Below are positions 16,918 to 26,441 of a stretch of DNA of 64,000 nucleotides, one piece after another. The notes under the pieces are model-generated. The model was given only the letters and a program-made list of their open reading frames with translations, did not search any database and was not told the origin of the DNA. Position 1 is the first letter of the stretch, and the number at the start of each line of letters is the position of its first letter. This stretch comes from Candidatus Enterosoma merdigallinarum (GTDB lineage: Bacteria; Bacillota_I; Bacilli_A; RFN20; CAG-288), in contig DVNL01000012.1 of assembly GCA_018714385.1 (NCBI GenBank), positions 1 through 64,000 of the forward strand, written 5' to 3'. Position numbers and translations under genes: made by a program.

Positions 16918-17136
16918 TTACTTGTATCGGTACACTATGCAGCCATTGGTGACATCGTATGGGGAGATTTCCACCGTGACCCTATCGCCGGGCAGGATGC
17001 GGATCTTGTTCATGCGCATCTTTCCGGAGATTCTGGCTCGGATCATGGCGCCTCCGTCGAGCTTGACCGAATACTTCTCGGCGGGGAGGGTATCGATGAC
17101 GGTTCCCTCCATCTTGATGAAATCTTCTCTGCTCAT
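16918..17136 (-). CDS. infA: Translation initiation factor IF-1
   Basis: 72 aa single OB-fold protein: [69 protein letters not shown]. It occupies the 30S A site during initiation. The ATG overlaps the map stop (ATGA), so translation is coupled. Confidence 0.97.
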   Translation of the reverse strand: MSREDFIKMEGTVIDTLPAEKYSVKLDGGAMIRARISGKMRMNKIRILPGDRVTVEISPYDVTNGCIVYRYK

Positions 17137-17933
17137 TTTTGGTTCTCCAATTCGCTTAGATGTCTTCTCACGTTGGAGTCTATGGAAGTGATGACGGCTC
17201 CTGTGGAAGTGATGATGACGTCGTTCTCGTAATGGGAATTGATCTTCCCGTCGCGGCTAACGACCGTCCAATTGTCGTCGAGGACGTCGATCTCCGGACT
17301 TCCGAGCATCACCATGGGCTCGATGGCGAGGCACATCCCTTCTTTCAGGATGGGGCCAAGACCGAGCGATGTTTCGTAATAGTTGTAGATGAAGGGATCC
17401 TCGTGCATCTCCCTCCCGAGACCATGGCCGCCGTATTCCTTGACCAGGCTGAAGCCGTAGCTGTCGGCGACGCGCTGGATGGCCATGGATATCTCATGGA
17501 GGTGTATGCCGGGCTTGAGGATCTTGTAGGCTTCGTAGAAACAGTCTTCACTGCAGCGGATGAGCTTTTGCGCTTCAGCGGAGATATTTCCGACGGGGAA
17601 CGTCCGACAGGCGTCCCCTTGCATCCCGGAATCATCGACATTGCCCATGTCGACAGAGAGGATGTCCCCTTCCTTCAGGACGTGCTCCTTGCTCGGGATG
17701 CCGTGGATCAGGGTCGAGTTCACGGAGGTGCAGACCGCGCCCGGGAACCCGTCGTATCCCTTGAACGTCGGCTTGCAGCCTTCTTCGCGAAGGAACCGCT
17801 CGGCCAGATGGCTTATCTCGTAAGTCGTCCGGCCGGGGCGGACCTCCCGGGCGAGCCTGTCGAAGACCCGCCCGAGTTTCTCGCCGACGATCCGGAGGTT
17901 CTCCATCTCCGACTTCGTCTTGATGGTTATCAT
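17133..17933 (-). CDS. map: Methionine aminopeptidase type I
   Basis: 266 aa from the ATG at 17933, which overlaps the adk stop (ATGA). Removes N-terminal methionine. Metal ligands visible: D in [10 protein letters not shown] in [11 protein letters not shown] in [19 protein letters not shown] in CLAIEPMVM and E in the HYENDVIIT block. Substrate pocket H in [11 protein letters not shown]. Start codon choice rests on coupling and on the usual [14 protein letters not shown] opening. Confidence 0.97.
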   Translation of the reverse strand: MITIKTKSEMENLRIVGEKLGRVFDRLAREVRPGRTTYEISHLAERFLREEGCKPTFKGYDGFPGAVCTSVNSTLIHGIPSKEHVLKEGDILSVDMGNVDDSGMQGDACRTFPVGNISAEAQKLIRCSEDCFYEAYKILKPGIHLHEISMAIQRVADSYGFSLVKEYGGHGLGREMHEDPFIYNYYETSLGLGPILKEGMCLAIEPMVMLGSPEIDVLDDNWTVVSRDGKINSHYENDVIITSTGAVITSIDSNVRRHLSELENQK

Positions 17934-18595
17934 CGAAGTCCGATGGTCTCCTGGATCTGGGCGAAGACGCTCTCGATGGATTCGAGGGCATCGAATTCCT
18001 TCACCACGCCTTCCTTCTTGTAGTAGTCCACGAGAGGAAGGGTCTTCTTCCGATAGTCGTCCAGACGGACCTTGAAGGATTCGGGCCTGTCGTCCTGACG
18101 GAGAATGATCTCTTCTCCGCAGTTGTCGCAGATGCCTTCGACCTTCGGCTTCCTGTTTCTCAGGGAGTAGGACGCACCGCACTTGGGGCAGACGCGACGG
18201 GCAGCGATCCTGGCGATCAGCTCCTCGTCATCGGCCTCCAGGACGATCACGGAAGTGATCTTCCTGCCCATCTTGGCCAGGATGGCCTTCAGGGCCTCGG
18301 CCTGCGGGATGGTCCTGGGGAATCCGTCCAGAAGGAAGCCGTTCTTGCAGTCTTCCTTGGAAAGCCTCTCCTCGACAAGACCGATCGTGACCTCGTCGGG
18401 AACGAGCTTTCCCTCAGCCATGTACTTGCCGGCTTCGATGCCCAGAGGCGTCTGTTCCTTCAGGGCGGAACGGAACATGTCGCCAGTGGAGATGTGGGGG
18501 AGACCATAGGCTTTGACGATCAGCTCCGACTGGGTTCCCTTGCCGGCGGCCGGGGGGCCCATGATGATGATGTTCTTCTCTTCGTTTTGTGCCAT
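17930..18595 (-). CDS. adk: Adenylate kinase
   Basis: 221 aa from ATG 18595. P-loop MGPPAAGKGTQ, STGDMFRSALK, the DGFPRTIPQAEAL NMP site, and a long LID with a zinc-binding set CPKCGAS...CDNCGEE, typical of Gram-positive enzymes. Interconverts ATP, AMP and ADP. It starts 1 nt after the secY stop. Confidence 0.97.
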   Translation of the reverse strand: MAQNEEKNIIIMGPPAAGKGTQSELIVKAYGLPHISTGDMFRSALKEQTPLGIEAGKYMAEGKLVPDEVTIGLVEERLSKEDCKNGFLLDGFPRTIPQAEALKAILAKMGRKITSVIVLEADDEELIARIAARRVCPKCGASYSLRNRKPKVEGICDNCGEEIILRQDDRPESFKVRLDDYRKKTLPLVDYYKKEGVVKEFDALESIESVFAQIQETIGLR

Positions 18596-18596
18596 A

Positions 18597-19943
18597 TTAC
18601 AGTTCACTCTCCGCATAACCGTGGCCGGCCAGGATGCCGGCGATCTGATTGGAAACTTCCAGGGCGACACCGACGACGATGATGAGGCCGGTCCCACCCA
18701 AGGACAGGGATGTCGGGACAGCGCCGGTCAAGGAGAGGATGACAGGAAGCAGGGCGATGAAGGTGAGAGCCATCGAGCCCATGAAGGTGATGCGGTTGAG
18801 GACGCGGCTGACGTATCTCTCCGTCTCCATGCCGGGTTTGATTCCCGTGATATAGGTTCCCGAGGTCTGGAAGTTCTCCGCGATTCTCTCGGGATTGATC
18901 TGCAGTTGGGCATAGAAGTAGGAGAAGAGGATGATGAGGATGGCATAGATGATCGTTCCGAACGGGAAGGCGAAGTCATCGGTGAGCGGCGTCAGGGCTT
19001 GATAGTTGAACACGTCCATGACGATTTGGGCCCAACGAGGCGTCGAATCCGTCGTGTTGAAGAGGGAGATGATGATGGAAGGAGCGACCATGATGGAGGA
19101 AGCGAAGATGACGGGCATGACGGAGGAGGCGTTGACCTTGATGGGAAGGAAGGAGGACTGCTGGCTGGAAAGCTCGGTGTTCTGGCTCGTGTTGGAGTGA
19201 CTCACCGGGAGCTTTCTCACGCTCCTCTCGATGAAGGTGACGAAGACGATGATGGCTAAGAAGGCGATGAAGTAGAGGACGATCTGGACCGTTCCTTCGA
19301 GGATGAGGGAAGCATCGCCCTGTGCGACCCTGTCGCCGAGGAAGCTTGTGAAGGCATCCATGATCTGGGCAGGGAGGGAGGAGATGATTCCGGCGAAGAT
19401 CAGCATCGAGATGCCGTTTCCGATGCCCTTGTCGGTGATCTGGTCACCGAGCCAGTTGAGCATCATGGAGCCGGCCGTCATGAAGACGATGACCTTCGTA
19501 TAGCCCCAGGCGGACGTATCGTCCAGGGAGATTCCGTCAGAGTTGGAGAGCGCGACGATGATACCGTAGGCCTGGACCGCCGCAAGAACGACAGAGAGGA
19601 TACGGGTGACGACGTTGAGTCTCTTTCTTCCCGTCTCGCCTTCCTTCGTCATCTGCGTCAGGGCCGGAAGGACGTCCATGGAAAGGAGCTGGATGATGAT
19701 CGAAGAGGTGATATAGGGCGAGACGCCCAAGGCCAGAAGCGAGAAGTTTTGAAGCGCTCCGCCGCCCATCATGTTGAGCAGGGAGAACGCGTTGGTCGTG
19801 TCCGAGAAGATGTCCTGCTCGAGGGTGACCCCAGGAACAGTGATAGCCGATCCGATTCTAAACACAAAGAAGATGGCGAGAGTGAAGAGAATGCGGTTGA
19901 GAACCTCCTTGTTGTGGAAAAATGCGGCTACCTTTTTCATCAT
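18597..19943 (-). CDS. secY: Protein translocase subunit SecY
   Basis: 448 aa with ten membrane segments. VLNRILFTLAIFFVFRIGSAITVPGV, the plug region after TM2, SLLALGVSPYITSSIIIQLL, the GNGISMLIFAGIIS motif, and ANFQTSGTYITGIKPGMETERYVSRVLNRIT (cytoplasmic loop contacting SecA and the ribosome) are diagnostic. It overlaps rplO by 4 nt. Confidence 0.97.
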   Translation of the reverse strand: MMKKVAAFFHNKEVLNRILFTLAIFFVFRIGSAITVPGVTLEQDIFSDTTNAFSLLNMMGGGALQNFSLLALGVSPYITSSIIIQLLSMDVLPALTQMTKEGETGRKRLNVVTRILSVVLAAVQAYGIIVALSNSDGISLDDTSAWGYTKVIVFMTAGSMMLNWLGDQITDKGIGNGISMLIFAGIISSLPAQIMDAFTSFLGDRVAQGDASLILEGTVQIVLYFIAFLAIIVFVTFIERSVRKLPVSHSNTSQNTELSSQQSSFLPIKVNASSVMPVIFASSIMVAPSIIISLFNTTDSTPRWAQIVMDVFNYQALTPLTDDFAFPFGTIIYAILIILFSYFYAQLQINPERIAENFQTSGTYITGIKPGMETERYVSRVLNRITFMGSMALTFIALLPVILSLTGAVPTSLSLGGTGLIIVVGVALEVSNQIAGILAGHGYAESEL

Positions 19944-20449
19944 TCAGCCTCGACTTCTTCCTCGCAGACGTGGGCCTTGTGCTGAACCCTGGCGTCCTTC
20001 AAGGACAGGACAGTGCAACTTCCGCCGGCCTTCTCAACGATTTCCTTGGCGTTCTGGCTGAAAGCCTGGAGATTGACGGTGAGCTTCTTGGTCAGCTCTC
20101 CCTTGCCCAAAAGCTTGACGGGGAAGTTGAGGTTCTTGACAAGGCCGAGTTCCATGAGGACGGTATTGTCGACGACAGCGCCGTTCTCGAGGGAGGAATT
20201 TTCCAGATCCTTGACGTTGATGGCTTGATACTGGACACGGCCGTGGTTGACAAAGCCGTGCTTCGGGACTCTTCTGTAGAGAGGCAGCTGTCCGCCTTCG
20301 AAGCCGACAGGAACCTTCGGGCCCTGTCTGGCACCCTGTCCCTTCTGTCCTCTGGCCGAGGTCTTGCCAAGGCCAGATCCGATTCCAAGGCCGACTCTCT
20401 TGGGGAGATGACGGGAGCCCTTGGCGATCTTGAGATTGCTCAAATCCAT
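19940..20449 (-). CDS. rplO: 50S ribosomal protein L15
   Basis: 169 aa versus ~146 usual; the extra ~20 residues form an acidic C-terminal tail (ARVQHKAHVCEEEVEAE). Core: MDLSNLKIAKGSRHLPKRVGLGIGSGLGKTSARGQKGQGAR and GFEGGQLPLYRRVPKHGF. It follows rpsE directly: the rpmD (L30) gene normally between them is missing. Confidence 0.96.
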   Translation of the reverse strand: MDLSNLKIAKGSRHLPKRVGLGIGSGLGKTSARGQKGQGARQGPKVPVGFEGGQLPLYRRVPKHGFVNHGRVQYQAINVKDLENSSLENGAVVDNTVLMELGLVKNLNFPVKLLGKGELTKKLTVNLQAFSQNAKEIVEKAGGSCTVLSLKDARVQHKAHVCEEEVEAE

Positions 20450-20461
20450 TGGTGAGCCTCC

Positions 20462-21094
20462 TTACTTCTTCTCGCCGGCGCTGATGGTCTTGCCATAGCG
20501 CTTGGTGAGAACTTCCTCGTAGGTCTTCAGCTGACGGAGACCCTCGACGGTGGCCTTGACGGCGTTGGTCTGGGTGCGGGATCCGTAGATCTTGGAGTAG
20601 ACGTTCTTGACGCCGGCCAACTCGAGGATGGCACGGACGGCACCGCCGGCGATCAATCCGGTACCTTCGGGGGCGGGCTTGAGGAAGACCTTGGTGGCTC
20701 CGAACTGGCCCATGACGGCATGGGTGATGGAACCGTTCTTGGTGATCTGCATCTTGTAGAGGCTCTTCCTGGCGGAAGCCAAGGCCTTCTTGATGGCCTC
20801 GGGAACCTCGGTGGACTTGCCTAAGCCATAGCCGAACTTGCCCTTGCCGTCACCGATGGCGACCAGAGCGGTGAAACGCATTCTCTTGCCGCCCTTGACG
20901 GTCTTGCTGACGCGAGAGATCTTGACGACCTTCTCCTCGTAGAGCTTTTCCTCGGGACGGAAGCTTCTGCGACGGTTGTTCGGACGTCCCTGGCCCTGTC
21001 CGCCTCTCCTTCCGCTGAAGGAGCCGCGGCGCTGGCCGTTTTCGGCCTTGGCCTGAGGAGCCGGCGTGGTATTCTGTTGAACTTTCTCTTCCAT
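20462..21094 (-). CDS. rpsE: 30S ribosomal protein S5
   Basis: 210 aa versus ~166 usual. The first ~50 residues form a Gly/Arg/Gln-rich, probably disordered tail ([21 protein letters not shown]). The core starts at [57 protein letters not shown], with [41 protein letters not shown]5 lies at the 30S shoulder and mRNA entry. Confidence 0.97.
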   Translation of the reverse strand: MEEKVQQNTTPAPQAKAENGQRRGSFSGRRGGQGQGRPNNRRRSFRPEEKLYEEKVVKISRVSKTVKGGKRMRFTALVAIGDGKGKFGYGLGKSTEVPEAIKKALASARKSLYKMQITKNGSITHAVMGQFGATKVFLKPAPEGTGLIAGGAVRAILELAGVKNVYSKIYGSRTQTNAVKATVEGLRQLKTYEEVLTKRYGKTISAGEKK

Positions 21095-21106
21095 TGTCGT
21101 TGCCTC

Positions 21107-21463
21107 CTAGAAGACTAAGCCGGCCTTGCGGCAGGCTTCGGCCAGGGCCTTGACCTGTCCGTGATAGAGATAGCCGGAGCGGTCGAAGACCACTTCCTTG
21201 ACGTTGAGGGCGAGAGCCTTCTTGGCGAGGTCCTCACCGACGGCCTCGGCAGCGGCGCAATTGGAGGGATTCTCCAGGCCGAGCTTAGCGGAGGAAGAAG
21301 AGCAGAGGGTCTTGTGGGCCGTATCGTCGATAAGGGAGGCATAGATGAACTTGTTGGAACGATAGACGGAGATTCTCGGACGTTCCGCGGTGCCGTGGAT
21401 CTTGGCACGGATGCGGACGTGGCGATGCTTTCTCTGGGCGTTCCTGTCGAAAGGCGTATACAT
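21107..21463 (-). CDS. rplR: 50S ribosomal protein L18
   Basis: 118 aa. [39 protein letters not shown] and [28 protein letters not shown] are typical. L18 binds 5S rRNA in the central protuberance. The N-terminus is compact. Confidence 0.97.
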   Translation of the reverse strand: MYTPFDRNAQRKHRHVRIRAKIHGTAERPRISVYRSNKFIYASLIDDTAHKTLCSSSSAKLGLENPSNCAAAEAVGEDLAKKALALNVKEVVFDRSGYLYHGQVKALAEACRKAGLVF

Positions 21464-21478
21464 TTTCCCTTACCTCCT

Positions 21479-22030
21479 TTACTTGCCGCCGGCCTGCTTC
21501 TTGGCGGAGGCGGGCTGACGAAGGACGACGTTCTCGCCCTTGTAGCGGATGCCCTTGCCGTGATAGCACTCGGGCTTTTTCATGTTGCGGATGAGGGCAG
21601 CCATCTGGCCGACCTTCTGCTTGTCGATTCCGGTGACGGTGATCTCGGATTGCTTGATGGAGACTTCGACGCCGTCGATGGCGGGAACGACATCTTCGTG
21701 AGAGTGACCGACGTGGAGGACGAGGTCCTTGCCGCGCATTTCGCCTCTATATCCGACACCCTTGATCTCCAGGACCTTGGTGAAGCCGTTTGTGACGCCT
21801 TCGACCATGGAGGCGATGAGGGCACGGGTCGTGCCGTGGAACATCTTCATAGAAATGGAGTCATTCGGACGCTTGACGAGAAGTTCCCCATCCTTCTGCT
21901 CGAAGGTCATGTGGGGATTGAAGACGTAGGAGAGTTCTCCCTTGGGTCCCTTGACTGTTACCTTGCTACCCTCCGTGGTGATGGTGACACCGGCGGGGAT
22001 GGCAATCGGTTTCCTTCCGATTCTTGACAT
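21479..22030 (-). CDS. rplF: 50S ribosomal protein L6
   Basis: 183 aa, normal. MSRIGRKPIAIPAGVTITTEGSKVTVKGPKGELSY and the C-terminal GIDKQKVGQMAALIRNMKKPECYHGKGIRYKGENVVLR signature. L6 supports the sarcin-ricin loop region. A short Ala/Lys tail follows. Confidence 0.98.
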   Translation of the reverse strand: MSRIGRKPIAIPAGVTITTEGSKVTVKGPKGELSYVFNPHMTFEQKDGELLVKRPNDSISMKMFHGTTRALIASMVEGVTNGFTKVLEIKGVGYRGEMRGKDLVLHVGHSHEDVVPAIDGVEVSIKQSEITVTGIDKQKVGQMAALIRNMKKPECYHGKGIRYKGENVVLRQPASAKKQAGGK

Positions 22031-22043
22031 TTTCTTTATCTCC

Positions 22044-22445
22044 TTACCAGACGTAGGCGAGGACTTCGCCTCCGATGTTCTGCTTCCTGGCTTCCTTGTC
22101 GGTCATGACGCCCTTGGAGGTGGAGATGATGGCGATGCCCAGTCCGTTGAGAACCTTGGGAAGCTTGCCCACGGGGACGGTGATGCGGAGGCCGGGCTTG
22201 GAGATTCTCTTCAGTCCGGTGATGACGCGATCGCCATGGGCGGTGTACTTCAGGGTGATGACGAGGGTCTTGTAGGGTTTCTTGTCCTCCTGGATGACCT
22301 TGTAGTCGATGATGAATCCCTCATCCTTGAGGATCTTGCAGATCTTCTCGTTCATCTTGGAAGTGGGAAGGGAGACAGTCTCGTTCCGCATCAGATTGGC
22401 GTTGCGGATGCGAGTGAGCATGTCGGCGATAGTATCGTTGACCAT
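22044..22445 (-). CDS. rpsH: 30S ribosomal protein S8
   Basis: 133 aa. [42 protein letters not shown] and the [33 protein letters not shown] signature. S8 binds helix 21 of 16S rRNA and in many bacteria represses its own operon. Confidence 0.98.
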   Translation of the reverse strand: MVNDTIADMLTRIRNANLMRNETVSLPTSKMNEKICKILKDEGFIIDYKVIQEDKKPYKTLVITLKYTAHGDRVITGLKRISKPGLRITVPVGKLPKVLNGLGIAIISTSKGVMTDKEARKQNIGGEVLAYVW

Positions 22446-22463
22446 TTTCTTTATCCTCCTTCC

Positions 22464-22649
22464 TTACCAGCTGGACTTGTGCATGCCGGGGATCTCGCCG
22501 TTATAGGCCATCTCCCTGAGGCAGATACGGCAGACGCCGAACTGGCGAACGATGCCGTGGACACGTCCGCAGCGAGAGCAACGGCGGTATTTCCTTGTGG
22601 AGAACTTGGCCGGCTTGCTGCACTTGATGATCAATGCTTTTCTAGCCAT
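22464..22649 (-). CDS. rpsN: 30S ribosomal protein S14, zinc-binding type Z
   Basis: 61 aa from ATG 22649 (AGGAGG upstream). Short zinc form with [26 protein letters not shown]: two CxxC pairs. The C-terminus [11 protein letters not shown] matches the type Z protein of Bacillota. Confidence 0.97.
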   Translation of the reverse strand: MARKALIIKCSKPAKFSTRKYRRCSRCGRVHGIVRQFGVCRICLREMAYNGEIPGMHKSSW

Positions 22650-22662
22650 TTGGATTGCCTCC

Positions 22663-23274
22663 TTACTTGGCGAAGGGCATGCCGAGCTTGGAGAGCAGGG
22701 CATAGGCTTCCTTGTCGGTCTTGGCCGAGGTGACGACGATGACGTCGAGACCCTGGGTCCTGTTGACCTTGTCGTACTGGATTTCCGGGAAGATCATCTG
22801 TTCCTTGACGCCGGTGGAGTAATTGCCACGGCCATCGAAGGAATCCTTGCTGATACCGCGGAAGTCGCGGACTCTGGGGAGGTCGATGTTGATGAACTTG
22901 TCGAGGAAGTCGTACATGCGCACCCTTCTGAGGGTGACCTTGACGCCGACGGGGACGCCTTCGCGCAGCTTGAAGTTGGCGATGGACTTCTTGGCTCTGG
23001 TCACGACCGGCTTCTGTCCGGCGATAGTGGCCAATTCCTTGACCGCCTCTTCGACGTTCTTTTCGTTGGAGCCGAATTCGCCAAGACGCATGTTGAGGAC
23101 GATCTTGACGAGCTTGGGGCATTCCATGATGGAGGAGTAGTTGAACTCCTTCATGAGTTCGGGAATGATCTGTTCCTTGTAAAGGGTCTCGAGTCTGGAG
23201 ACGACCTTGGCCTTCTGGGCGCCTTCCGAATGGTTCTTTCTGACGGAGACTCCGTTCTTCTTTTCTTCAGCCAT
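22663..23274 (-). CDS. rplE: 50S ribosomal protein L5
   Basis: 203 aa, about 20 residues longer than usual at the N-terminus ([19 protein letters not shown]). Core: [68 protein letters not shown], and [41 protein letters not shown]5 binds 5S rRNA. Confidence 0.98.
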   Translation of the reverse strand: MAEEKKNGVSVRKNHSEGAQKAKVVSRLETLYKEQIIPELMKEFNYSSIMECPKLVKIVLNMRLGEFGSNEKNVEEAVKELATIAGQKPVVTRAKKSIANFKLREGVPVGVKVTLRRVRMYDFLDKFINIDLPRVRDFRGISKDSFDGRGNYSTGVKEQMIFPEIQYDKVNRTQGLDVIVVTSAKTDKEAYALLSKLGMPFAK

Positions 23275-23285
23275 GTTCTATCTCC

Positions 23286-23594
23286 TTACTTGAGAATGGT
23301 GCCGCTAGCTTTGGCGTAGCGAACCTTCTTGCCATCCTGGAGCTTGTAGCCGACCTTGGTCCTCTTGTCGGTCTTGGGATCGACGAGAGCGACGTTGGAG
23401 ACATGGATCGGGGCGTTGAATTCCTTGATCTGTCCCTGCGTGTTGGCCTGGTTGGGCTTGACGTGCTTCTTTCTGGCGTTGACGCCTTCGACGATGACCT
23501 GCTCGGTCTTGGGCATGGCCTTGAGGACCTTGCCCTTGGCGCCTTTGTACTGGCCGCTGATGACGACGACCATATCGCCTGTCTTGATTTTCAT
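23286..23594 (-). CDS. rplX: 50S ribosomal protein L24
   Basis: 102 aa. KOW motif [29 protein letters not shown], then [38 protein letters not shown]. Assembly initiator of the 50S subunit. Confidence 0.98.
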   Translation of the reverse strand: MKIKTGDMVVVISGQYKGAKGKVLKAMPKTEQVIVEGVNARKKHVKPNQANTQGQIKEFNAPIHVSNVALVDPKTDKRTKVGYKLQDGKKVRYAKASGTILK

Positions 23595-23613
23595 GATTCC
23601 GTTCCTCCTTGGC

Positions 23614-23988
23614 TTAGAGAACCTCGACCGCCAGAGAGACGATCTTCATGAACATATCGCCCTTTTCGCGAAGCTCGCGGGCGACAGGACCGAAGACACG
23701 GGTGCCCTTGGGGGTTCCGTCCTCGTTGATGAGGACGACGGCGTTGTCGTCGAAGCGGACGGTGGAACCATCCCTTCTCTGATAGCCCTTCTTGACGCGG
23801 ACGATGACGCCCTTGACGACTTCGGACTTCTTGACCTTGCCGTTGGGGATGGCATCCTTGACGGTGCAGACGACGATGTCTCCGACGGAGGCGTTCCTGC
23901 GGAAGCTGCCGCGGAGCATGCGGAAGACCCGGACGGATCTGGCGCCGGAGTTGTCGGCGACCACCAGGTTAGTTTCGTTCTGGACCAT
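23614..23988 (-). CDS. rplN: 50S ribosomal protein L14
   Basis: 124 aa. [67 protein letters not shown] and [29 protein letters not shown] are standard. L14 forms an intersubunit bridge and binds RsfS. Confidence 0.98.
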   Translation of the reverse strand: MVQNETNLVVADNSGARSVRVFRMLRGSFRRNASVGDIVVCTVKDAIPNGKVKKSEVVKGVIVRVKKGYQRRDGSTVRFDDNAVVLINEDGTPKGTRVFGPVARELREKGDMFMKIVSLAVEVL

Positions 23989-23991
23989 GCC

Positions 23992-24270
23992 TTACTCTCC
24001 CTTCTTCACGATCTTGACGAGGCGGAAGCGCTTGTCATGGCTGATAGGGCGGCATTCCTCGAACACCACGATATCGCCGACCTGGGCTTCGTCCTTGCGA
24101 TCGTCGACTTTGTACTTCTTGCGGATGGAGACTCTCTTCTTGTAGATGGGGTGGGCCTTCTTGACCTCGGTCTCCACAACGATGGTCTTCTGCATGTTGT
24201 GGCTGATGACCTTGCCTTGGAGCTGTCTCCTGTTGGAGGTCTTGGTGACCTGCTCGTTTTCGTTAGCCAT
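23992..24270 (-). CDS. rpsQ: 30S ribosomal protein S17
   Basis: 92 aa from the ATG at 24270, chosen for its ribosome binding site; the frame is open further upstream without one. RRQLQGKVISHNMQKTIVVETEVKKAHPIYKKRVSIRKKYKVDDRKDEAQVGDIVVFEECRPISHDKRFRLVKIVKK. OB-fold 16S rRNA binder. Three nt from rplN. Confidence 0.97.
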   Translation of the reverse strand: MANENEQVTKTSNRRQLQGKVISHNMQKTIVVETEVKKAHPIYKKRVSIRKKYKVDDRKDEAQVGDIVVFEECRPISHDKRFRLVKIVKKGE

Positions 24271-24281
24271 GTTCGATCTCC

Positions 24282-24500
24282 TTACTTGGCCTGGCTCTCT
24301 TCGAGAGCCTTGGCCTTCCTTCTCTCGTTCTCGACGGTGAGGCACTTGGCGATGTCCTTGCGGCACTGATTGATCTTGTTGCCGTTGTCGAGCTGGCCGG
24401 CCTTGGCCTGGAAGCGGAGAGTGAGGAGGTTGCTCTTGAGCTCGTAGACCTTCTTGCTGAGTTCCTTGTCGGAAAGCTTTCTAACATCTTCGATAGTCAT
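24282..24500 (-). CDS. rpmC: 50S ribosomal protein L29
   Basis: 72 aa. EDVRKLSDKELSKKVYELKSNLLTLRFQAKAGQLDNGNKINQCRKDIAKCLTVENERR. L29 lies next to L23 at the tunnel exit. The ATG shares one base with the rplP stop (TAATG), so re-initiation is likely. Confidence 0.97.
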   Translation of the reverse strand: MTIEDVRKLSDKELSKKVYELKSNLLTLRFQAKAGQLDNGNKINQCRKDIAKCLTVENERRKAKALEESQAK

Positions 24501-24919
24501 TATCTGAATACCTCGCCTTTCTTGATGACGCGGGACTTGACCGAGAGCTTGTAGCCGGCCTGGTTGAGGGCATGCTTGGCGTCTTCTTCGCCGATGCCGG
24601 CGATTTCGAACATGACCATGCCCTTTTCGATGACGGCGGCCCAGGTCTCGACCTGACCCTTTCCGTTACCCATACGGACCTGCAGAGGCTTCTTGGTGAT
24701 TCCCAGGTAGGGGAAGACACGGATGTAGAGCTTACCGGTCTTCTTGGTATATCTGGAGAGGACGACACGGGCGGCCTCGATCTGGCGGTTTGTGATATAG
24801 CCGCCTTCCGTGGCGCAGAGGCCATAGGTTCCGAAGGCGACGGTGTTGCCTCTGGAGGCCTGATTCTTGGGGCGCACGAGATGCGAACGGCGCCATTTTG
24901 TTCTCTTAGGCTGTAGCAT
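24500..24919 (-). CDS. rplP: 50S ribosomal protein L16
   Basis: 139 aa. MLQPKRTKWRRSHLVRPKNQASRGNTVAFGTYGLCATEGGYITNRQIEAARVVLSRY and MGNGKGQVETWAAVIEKGMVMFEIAGI are the family signatures. L16 contacts the elbow of A-site tRNA. Confidence 0.98.
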   Translation of the reverse strand: MLQPKRTKWRRSHLVRPKNQASRGNTVAFGTYGLCATEGGYITNRQIEAARVVLSRYTKKTGKLYIRVFPYLGITKKPLQVRMGNGKGQVETWAAVIEKGMVMFEIAGIGEEDAKHALNQAGYKLSVKSRVIKKGEVFR

Positions 24920-24921
24920 CT

Positions 24922-25722
24922 TTATTCTCCTTTTTGGTCGGCATCCTTGCCCTGGCTAGGAGTGGGAGCGGGAGAGACGGGCCTGTTGCCGGTCCTGGGA
25001 CCGTTGTTGGGTCTCCTGTTGTCGCGATTGAAGCGGCCTCTGCCGAAGCGATTGGCCTCGGGGCGCTTGTCGCGGAGTTCCTTGTAGTTGTCGGGAAGGG
25101 CGATCCAGACCTTGATGCCGATGACGCCGTAGGTGGTGTGGGCATCGACATGGGCGTAGTCGATGGGCTGACGGAGGGTGTGGAGGGAGAGGACGCCATC
25201 GCGATACTCCTCGTATCTGGCGATTTCGGCGCCGCCAAGACGGCCCTTGGACATGGTCTTGCAGCCCTTGGCACCGGCTCTCATGACGCGCTGGATGGCC
25301 TTCTTCTGGACGACGCGGAAGGAAGCGCGCTGCTCGATCTGCTTAGCGATGTCCTTCGCGACCAAGACGGCATCCAAGTCGGGGTTCTTGACTTCGACGA
25401 TGGCGATCTTGATGTGGTCGGGATTCTTGCCGAGGATCTTGACCAGGTCGGCCTTGATCTTCTTGATGTTGGCGGAATCCTGTCCGATGACGATCGCAGG
25501 ATGGGAGACGTGGATGGTGATGGTGGTGTCGTTCTTGATTCTCTCGATGTCGATATGGCTGAGACCCGCATCGGCCTTGTCGAGCTTGGGCTCGAGGTAG
25601 TTGCGGATATCGATGTCCTCTTTGAGGTAAGAGGCGAAGTGCTTCTTGTCGGCGTACCAGTGGCTGGACCACTCGCGGTTGATGCCCAGTCTCAGGCCGT
25701 TAGGATTGACTTTCTGTCCCAT
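24922..25722 (-). CDS. rpsC: 30S ribosomal protein S3
   Basis: 266 aa versus ~218 usual. Core from MGQKVNPNGLRLGINREWSSHWYADKK through the KH domain (HVSHPAIVIGQDSANIKKIKADL) to YGVIGIKVWI; then a C-terminal tail of ~50 residues rich in Arg, Asn, Gly and Pro (NRFGRGRFNRDNRRPNNG). S3 forms part of the mRNA entry and helicase site. Confidence 0.98.
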   Translation of the reverse strand: MGQKVNPNGLRLGINREWSSHWYADKKHFASYLKEDIDIRNYLEPKLDKADAGLSHIDIERIKNDTTITIHVSHPAIVIGQDSANIKKIKADLVKILGKNPDHIKIAIVEVKNPDLDAVLVAKDIAKQIEQRASFRVVQKKAIQRVMRAGAKGCKTMSKGRLGGAEIARYEEYRDGVLSLHTLRQPIDYAHVDAHTTYGVIGIKVWIALPDNYKELRDKRPEANRFGRGRFNRDNRRPNNGPRTGNRPVSPAPTPSQGKDADQKGE

Positions 25723-25724
25723 GG

Positions 25725-26117
25725 TTACTTGGCCTCCCTGTTCTTAAGAGTGACATAGATGTTGGACCATCTCTTGACCAATCCGCTGGCGGAACCCTTG
25801 GCACGAGGCAGGATTCTCTTGAGCTTGATGGAGTCGTTGGCCGTGATGGAAGCGACATAGAGGGTGTCGCGATCCATGTGGAAGTTGTTGACGGCGTTGG
25901 CTTCGCAGGACTTGATCAGTTTCTTGATGTCGCGAGCGCAGATCTTCTGGGTGTTCTCCAGAATCTCGTAAGCATCGTCGATATCCTTTCCGCGGACCAG
26001 GTCGATGACAAGGCGAACCTTCCTGGGAGTGGAGCCGTAGTTGTTGAGTTCGGCCTTGGCTTCGGTGCGAAGCGGCTTGTTCTCTTCCTGGGCGGCTGTG
26101 TTCTTTTCTTTAGCCAT
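25725..26117 (-). CDS. rplV: 50S ribosomal protein L22
   Basis: 130 aa. A polar N-terminal extension (~20 residues) precedes ELNNYGSTPRKVRLVIDLVRGKDIDDAYEILENTQKICARDIKKLIKSCEANAVNNF and the loop ILPRAKGSASGLVKRWSNIYVTL. The extended loop lines the exit tunnel (macrolide region). Confidence 0.97.
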   Translation of the reverse strand: MAKEKNTAAQEENKPLRTEAKAELNNYGSTPRKVRLVIDLVRGKDIDDAYEILENTQKICARDIKKLIKSCEANAVNNFHMDRDTLYVASITANDSIKLKRILPRAKGSASGLVKRWSNIYVTLKNREAK

Positions 26118-26128
26118 GATCTATCTCC

Positions 26129-26422
26129 TTACTTCTTCTTGGCACCTTCGGTGGTGCTGTCAGAGCCAGAGCGGTGATGCGTGAAGGTCCTCGTGAAGAC
26201 GAACTCGCCAAGCTTGTGGCCGACCATGTCCTCGGTGATGTAGACGGGGACGAAGGCTCTGCCGTTGTGGACAGAGATGGTGTGTTGGATGAAGTCGGGG
26301 AAGATGGTCGAACGCCTGGACCAGGTCTTGATGACTTCCTTGTTTCCGGTCTTGTTCTGCTCCTGGACTCTCTTGAGAAGACGAGGATCGCAGTACGGGC
26401 CTTTCTTAAGACTTCTTGACAT
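26129..26422 (-). CDS. rpsS: 30S ribosomal protein S19
   Basis: 97 aa. [81 protein letters not shown]19 is in the 30S head near the A-site finger. Confidence 0.98.
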   Translation of the reverse strand: MSRSLKKGPYCDPRLLKRVQEQNKTGNKEVIKTWSRRSTIFPDFIQHTISVHNGRAFVPVYITEDMVGHKLGEFVFTRTFTHHRSGSDSTTEGAKKK

Positions 26423-26441
26423 GTGTCATTCTCCTCCTGGA

